Positions 47,374-49,679 of a stretch of DNA of 49,679 bases are shown here, one piece after another (the first letter of the stretch is position 1; each line of letters begins with the position of its first letter). The notes under the pieces are model-generated. The model was not told the origin of the DNA and made no database searches. It saw only the letters and a program-made list of their open reading frames with translations. This DNA is from a virus. Made by a program: the position numbers and the translations under genes. The DNA lies in IMG/VR virus record IMGVR_UViG_3300036820_000026, positions 1 to 49,679 of that record; one strand, 5' to 3'.

Positions 47374-47873
47374 CCGAGATCATCCGCGTCTACGACGCAG
47401 CGAGCGAGCACTTCCCGGCAGGCACCCAGTACGCCATCCCGTATGCCGACGGCCGCTACGCAGCCACCGCCGGGCAGGTGAAGGCGATCCCGCACGTCCG
47501 GTGGAACACCGTGCTCGCCGGGCAGGCCGTCGCAGCCAGAGCGGGCGCATGCGACTTCGAGCCGGGTAACGAGAGCTTCGAGGATCCCGCTGCGCTGCGT
47601 GCCTGGGCGCAAGAGCGCCTCGCGGCCGGCAACCTCGCCCGCTGCTACACGAACTTCGCCAACCTCGCCCTCGCCGCCGGGCGGCTGCAGGGACTGGCCA
47701 ACGTGCGCTGGTGGCTTGCAACACTCGATGGGGTGCAGCGCACGGCGGCCGATCTCGCGGAGATGGCCGTCCGCTACCACGTCACGCTTGACCCGGCCCA
47801 CGTCTGGGCTCAGCAGTACGCCGGCGGCATGACAGCGGCCTACGACACATCGCTGCTCCTGGGGACCTGGTGA
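47370..47873 (+). CDS. GH25/DUF1906-like lysin, 167 aa
   Basis: GTG 47370. The frame contains EIIRVYDAASEHFPAGTQYA, GRYAATAGQVKAIPHVRWNT, CDFEPGNESFEDPAALRAWA, ARCYTNFANLALAAGRL, VRWWLATLDGVQRTAADLAE and a C-terminal HQY-like WAQQYAGGMTAAYDTS. This order (start-of-barrel, DxE acidic motif, Y-x-N, W-x-A, QYAGG) is that of short actinophage glycoside-hydrolase-like lysins; the DFE of CDFEPG would be the catalytic acid region. It likely degrades peptidoglycan. Confidence 0.65.
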   Translation: MTEIIRVYDAASEHFPAGTQYAIPYADGRYAATAGQVKAIPHVRWNTVLAGQAVAARAGACDFEPGNESFEDPAALRAWAQERLAAGNLARCYTNFANLALAAGRLQGLANVRWWLATLDGVQRTAADLAEMAVRYHVTLDPAHVWAQQYAGGMTAAYDTSLLLGTW

Positions 47874-47935
47874 GGACTGCCACCGCGCCCTGCTAGCCTG
47901 ATCCCTGCTTGCGACACTCGGCGCTGACGCCATAA

Positions 47936-47982
47936 CCGCTCTCCGGACTGCCCTAACGGCTGGTCCGGAGAGCGGCTTTTTT
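47936..47982 (+). terminator. strong rho-independent terminator ending the late operon
   Basis: CCGCTCTCCGGAC pairs perfectly over 13 bp with GTCCGGAGAGCGG, with a 14-nt loop, then C and six T. It marks the end of the structural/lysis transcription unit. Genes downstream must use other promoters. Confidence 0.92.
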
Positions 47983-48010
47983 CATGTGCGCTGATCACGC
48001 CTCGTTGCAC

Positions 48011-48016
48011 TACGCT
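48011..48016 (+). promoter_or_regulatory. -10 box upstream of the 48025 gene
   Basis: TACGCT (TAnnnT) lies 8 nt before ATG 48025 and after the terminator, where a new promoter is required. No -35 is convincing; the transcript would be leaderless or nearly so. Confidence 0.45.
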
Positions 48017-48024
48017 CACGGTCC

Positions 48025-48756
48025 ATGACGAAACTCAGCCAGATCATCGCCGTGGAGAAGGGCGTCAAGACGGACGCCACGCGCCGGGTCACGGACCTGC
48101 ACCGCGACGTGCAGAAGGAACCGCTGCTGTCGGGTATCACCCGCACCTACCAGCCGCGCGACGATGAGGGCGACAAACTCCCCCCGGAGTCCACGAAGGT
48201 CCAGATCAGCGCCGAGGACGCGCTGCGCGACGTGGCGGGCATCATGACCCGGCTGTTCGACGTGACGCTGACCAAGGACACCGCCAACTGCCACGCCGCC
48301 GCCGATGTCGTGGTGGACGGAGAGCCGCTGCTGCCCAAGGTGCCTGTCACCTACCTGCTGTTCCTGGAGAAGCAGCTCACGGACGTGCACACGCTCGTGG
48401 CCAAGCTCCCGCTGCTGAACCCCGCGGACGAGTGGGCCGAGGACGACGCGTCCGGCAACTGGAAGACGCGGCCCGTTCAGACAGTGCGCACCCAGAAGAT
48501 CCCGCGCAACCACGTCCTGGCAGACGCCACGAAGGAGCACCCGGCTCAGGTGCAGGTCTACATGGAGGACAAGCCGGCCGGTGACTGGACCACGGTCAAG
48601 TTCTCCGGTGCAATGCCCGCGGTTCGGCGCAGGCAGATCCTCGACCGGGTGGAGGCGCTGCAGCGCGCGGTGAAATACGCCCGCGAGGAAGCCAACACTG
48701 CTGAGGTAACCGACCAGGCCGCTGGCCACGCCGTGTTCGGGTACCTCTTCGCGTAG
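48025..48756 (+). CDS. conserved actinophage protein (DUF7873-like), 243 aa
   Basis: ATG 48025. Contains KLSQIIAVEKGVKTDATRRV, DVQKEPLLSGITRTYQPRDD, LPPESTKVQISAEDALRD, NCHAAADVVVDGEPLL, VPVTYLLFLEKQLTDVHTLV, KIPRNHVLADATKEHPAQVQ and REEANTAEVTDQAAGHAVFG-type blocks. These highly conserved blocks recur in actinomycetes and their phages in a family I believe is DUF7873; no reaction is known. It is the only gene between the late terminator and the tRNA region. No membrane span. Confidence 0.75.
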   Translation: MTKLSQIIAVEKGVKTDATRRVTDLHRDVQKEPLLSGITRTYQPRDDEGDKLPPESTKVQISAEDALRDVAGIMTRLFDVTLTKDTANCHAAADVVVDGEPLLPKVPVTYLLFLEKQLTDVHTLVAKLPLLNPADEWAEDDASGNWKTRPVQTVRTQKIPRNHVLADATKEHPAQVQVYMEDKPAGDWTTVKFSGAMPAVRRRQILDRVEALQRAVKYAREEANTAEVTDQAAGHAVFGYLFA

Positions 48757-48804
48757 GATGCCGGTGAGCGCAAGCTGAAACTGAAGTTCAGCCTGAGCGG
48801 CACG

Positions 48805-48842
48805 GCGGGTAGTTGGAGGTTCGAGCCCTCCCCGGGGTACAA
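48805..48842 (+). tRNA. permuted tRNA 1, 3' half (positions 39 to 76)
   Basis: GCGGG (anticodon-stem 3' strand), TAGTT variable loop, T-arm GGAGG-TTCGAGC-CCTCC, acceptor 3' strand CCGGGGT, discriminator A, then CAA where CCA would be. No 5' half lies upstream. The acceptor strand is the exact complement of ACCCCGG at 49446-49452, and GCGGG pairs with CCCGT at 49473-49477 (one G-U), both located 600 nt downstream. A conserved gene order with the 3' half first therefore defines a circularly permuted tRNA. Identity cannot be assigned because the anticodon loop is interrupted. Confidence 0.7.
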
Positions 48843-48849
48843 CACGGGC

Positions 48850-48855
48850 TAGAAT
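48850..48855 (+). promoter_or_regulatory. -10 box for the HNH gene in the permuted tRNA linker
   Basis: TAGAAT, close to consensus, 26 nt before ATG 48881; the predicted start near 48862 leaves a short leader containing GGAGG (48871-48875). Confidence 0.5.
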
Positions 48856-48880
48856 TGAACTGTGGCGAGAGGAGGGGCGC

Positions 48881-49441
48881 ATGCCGCAGTTCACTTGCTT
48901 ACATGAAGCCTGTAGCCAGGAGTTTTACAGCAAGCACTCAACAGCTAAATATTGCAGCCAACGGTGCGCGGGGATCGCCTCAATGCGGATTCCCGAGATC
49001 CAGGAACGCCAGCGCCACCGCATGATCAAGTACACGCCAGAGTGGCTGATCAGCCACCTGGTGGAGCTTGAGAAGGAGCTAGGTCACACCCCGCGCATGC
49101 GGGACACAAAGCCTAGCGACGATGTGTGGATGAGGGCATTTGGGTCTTACAACAACGCACTTGTGCAGGCCGGGTTGACTCCAAACCGGATCATTCCAGA
49201 GCAGATCCTGAACAACCCAGAGCGCATGTTGATCGCCATCGGACTGCGGTACAAGGTGTTGAGGCGTGACGGGTTCAGGTGCCAGTACTGCGGTGGCACA
49301 CCGCAAGACGGGTACGTGCTCCACGTTGATCACGTCGTCCCTCGTAGCAAGGGTGGCGCGACTACCGAGGAGAACCTGATCACCGCATGTTCACTGTGCA
49401 ACCTTGGCAAGTCAGACAGTTGGCAAGAGTCAGCTGCCTAA
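48881..49441 (+). CDS. HNH homing-type endonuclease inside the tRNA linker, 186 aa
   Basis: ATG 48881 with GAGGAGG upstream. N-terminal zinc knuckle (CLHEACSQEFYSKHSTAKYC), a HNH-associated DNA-binding repeat (WLISHLVELEKELGHTPRMR; FGSYNNALVQAGLTPN) and a canonical HNH domain: RYKVLRRDGFRCQYCGGTP, LHVDHVVPRSKGGATTEENL and ACSLCNLGKS. It occupies almost all of the gap between the 3' half of tRNA 1 (ends 48842) and its 5' half (starts 49446), with the stop 4 nt before the 5' half. More A/T-rich than the phage genes. Confidence 0.88.
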   Translation: MPQFTCLHEACSQEFYSKHSTAKYCSQRCAGIASMRIPEIQERQRHRMIKYTPEWLISHLVELEKELGHTPRMRDTKPSDDVWMRAFGSYNNALVQAGLTPNRIIPEQILNNPERMLIAIGLRYKVLRRDGFRCQYCGGTPQDGYVLHVDHVVPRSKGGATTEENLITACSLCNLGKSDSWQESAA

Positions 49442-49445
49442 GCAA

Positions 49446-49480
49446 ACCCCGGTAGCCCAATTGGCAGAGGCGCCCGTCAG
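49446..49480 (+). tRNA. permuted tRNA 1, 5' half (positions 1 to ~34)
   Basis: Acceptor ACCCCGG, TA, D-arm GCC-CAATTGGCAGA-GGC, G, anticodon-stem CCCGT, then CAG. The acceptor pairs 7/7 with CCGGGGT at 48832-48838, and CCCGT pairs with GCGGG at 48805-48809. It does not pair with the downstream half at 49584-49590 (CGGCCCA), so this is not an ordinary intron-containing gene. With the upstream half it forms a complete cloverleaf. Confidence 0.7.
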
Positions 49481-49552
49481 CCGGAAGGAACAGCAGGCTC
49501 TCGCTCCAGTCTCAGCAGCCGTCTCATCGCCAGATCAAGCGGTTGCGGACAG

Positions 49553-49594
49553 TGCTTCCGGAGGTTGCCGGTTCGATCCCGGCCGGCCCAGCCA
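49553..49594 (+). tRNA. permuted tRNA 2 (tRNA-Gln-like), 3' half with encoded CCA
   Basis: TGCT, TCCGG (anticodon-stem 3' strand), AGGTT, T-arm GCCGG-TTCGATC-CCGGC, acceptor 3' strand CGGCCCA, discriminator G, CCA. The acceptor pairs perfectly with TGGGCCG at 49598-49604 and TCCGG pairs with CCGGG at 49623-49627 (one U-G). U1-A72, G2-C71, G3-C70 and G73 are tRNA-Gln identity elements. The encoded CCA is followed by only CGA before the 5' half begins. Confidence 0.75.
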
Positions 49595-49597
49595 CGA

Positions 49598-49630
49598 TGG
49601 GCCGTAGTTCAATGGCAGAACACCGGGCCT
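49598..49630 (+). tRNA. permuted tRNA 2 (tRNA-Gln-like), 5' half
   Basis: TGGGCCG, TA, D-arm GTTC-AATGGCA-GAAC, A, anticodon-stem CCGGG, CCT. The half is intact at its mature 5' end, right after the partner's CCA and a 3-nt linker. If joined to TGCT at 49553 the loop would be CCTTGCT, giving UUG (Gln) at positions 34-36. The junction is a guess, because C rather than U falls at position 33 and the mechanism is unknown. Confidence 0.72.
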
Positions 49631-49679
49631 TAGATCTGATCTGCAGCCTTAAATGCCGCTGGCGTGCACAAAGAGCGGA

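Noticed and set aside
49478-49552. Group I intron halves flanking the permuted tRNAs
   Set aside because: I could not find a guide sequence pairing with the 5' exon or the usual core; the space is too short for two halves. Kept only as a hypothesis to test.
49446-49594. A conventional intron-containing tRNA made of the 5' half at 49446 and 3' half at 49553
   Set aside because: Acceptor strands ACCCCGG and CGGCCCA do not pair and the anticodon-stem strands mismatch, whereas both pair perfectly with the permuted partners.
1-49679. CRISPR array, origin, attachment site or integrase
   Set aside because: No regularly spaced repeats, no integrase-like gene and no att-like tRNA end repeat were seen in the window.

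Overview
The window reads as the structural and lysis half of a tailed (siphovirus-type) phage or prophage of a high-GC actinobacterium, probably a Streptomyces-like host. This rests on the strong GC3 bias, the many GTG/TTG starts, the canonical head-to-tail gene order, and protein families typical of actinophages (MuF-fused portal, XkdF-like protease, DUF6221-like protein, glycine-rich tail proteins, GH25/DUF1906-like lysin). No integrase or repressor is visible, so lysogeny cannot be judged.

Layout: 1-1123 small cysteine-rich genes; 1162-3341 terminase small and large subunits; 3342-4843 small cargo genes flanked by a duplicated terminase 3' end; 4862-9181 portal carrying an intein, a 2H-phosphoesterase domain and a MuF domain; 9446-13971 XkdF-like protease, scaffold and major capsid; 14005-14721 endonuclease VII-type selfish gene; 14801-17181 head completion and connector genes; 17993-22460 two paralogous tail-tube proteins; 23678-24285 tail-assembly chaperones made by a -1 frameshift on CCCAAAA; 24754-28953 tape measure; 29705-44242 minor tail, glycine-rich and beta-helix fibre genes; 45625-47873 membrane proteins, holin candidate and lysin; strong terminator at 47936-47982; 48025-48756 a conserved actinophage gene; then a tRNA region to the end.

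Superimposed on the rightward late operon are about 17 leftward genes. They include a superinfection-immunity protein, a metallothionein-like protein, a small membrane protein, a polysaccharide-polymerase-like membrane protein, a DUF6221-like operon, and a leftward operon at 34993-36110. That last operon is fired from a TTGACG/TAGGGT promoter embedded in a 12-bp perfect inverted repeat. Many leftward genes have a TAnnnT box 6-8 nt before the start codon, as expected for leaderless, self-promoted cargo.

The most striking feature is at the right end. Two tRNA genes are circularly permuted: the 3' half lies upstream of the 5' half. Acceptor stems (7/7) and anticodon stems (5/5 with one wobble) match only in the permuted pairing. 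The first permuted tRNA has an HNH endonuclease gene filling its linker; the second has a 3-nt linker after an encoded CCA. A second notable system is the portal polypeptide, where a 2H-phosphoesterase domain is bracketed by two P-V-A-K-A motifs. The same motif recurs in the protease and scaffold, suggesting processing and possible delivery of an enzyme with the virion.
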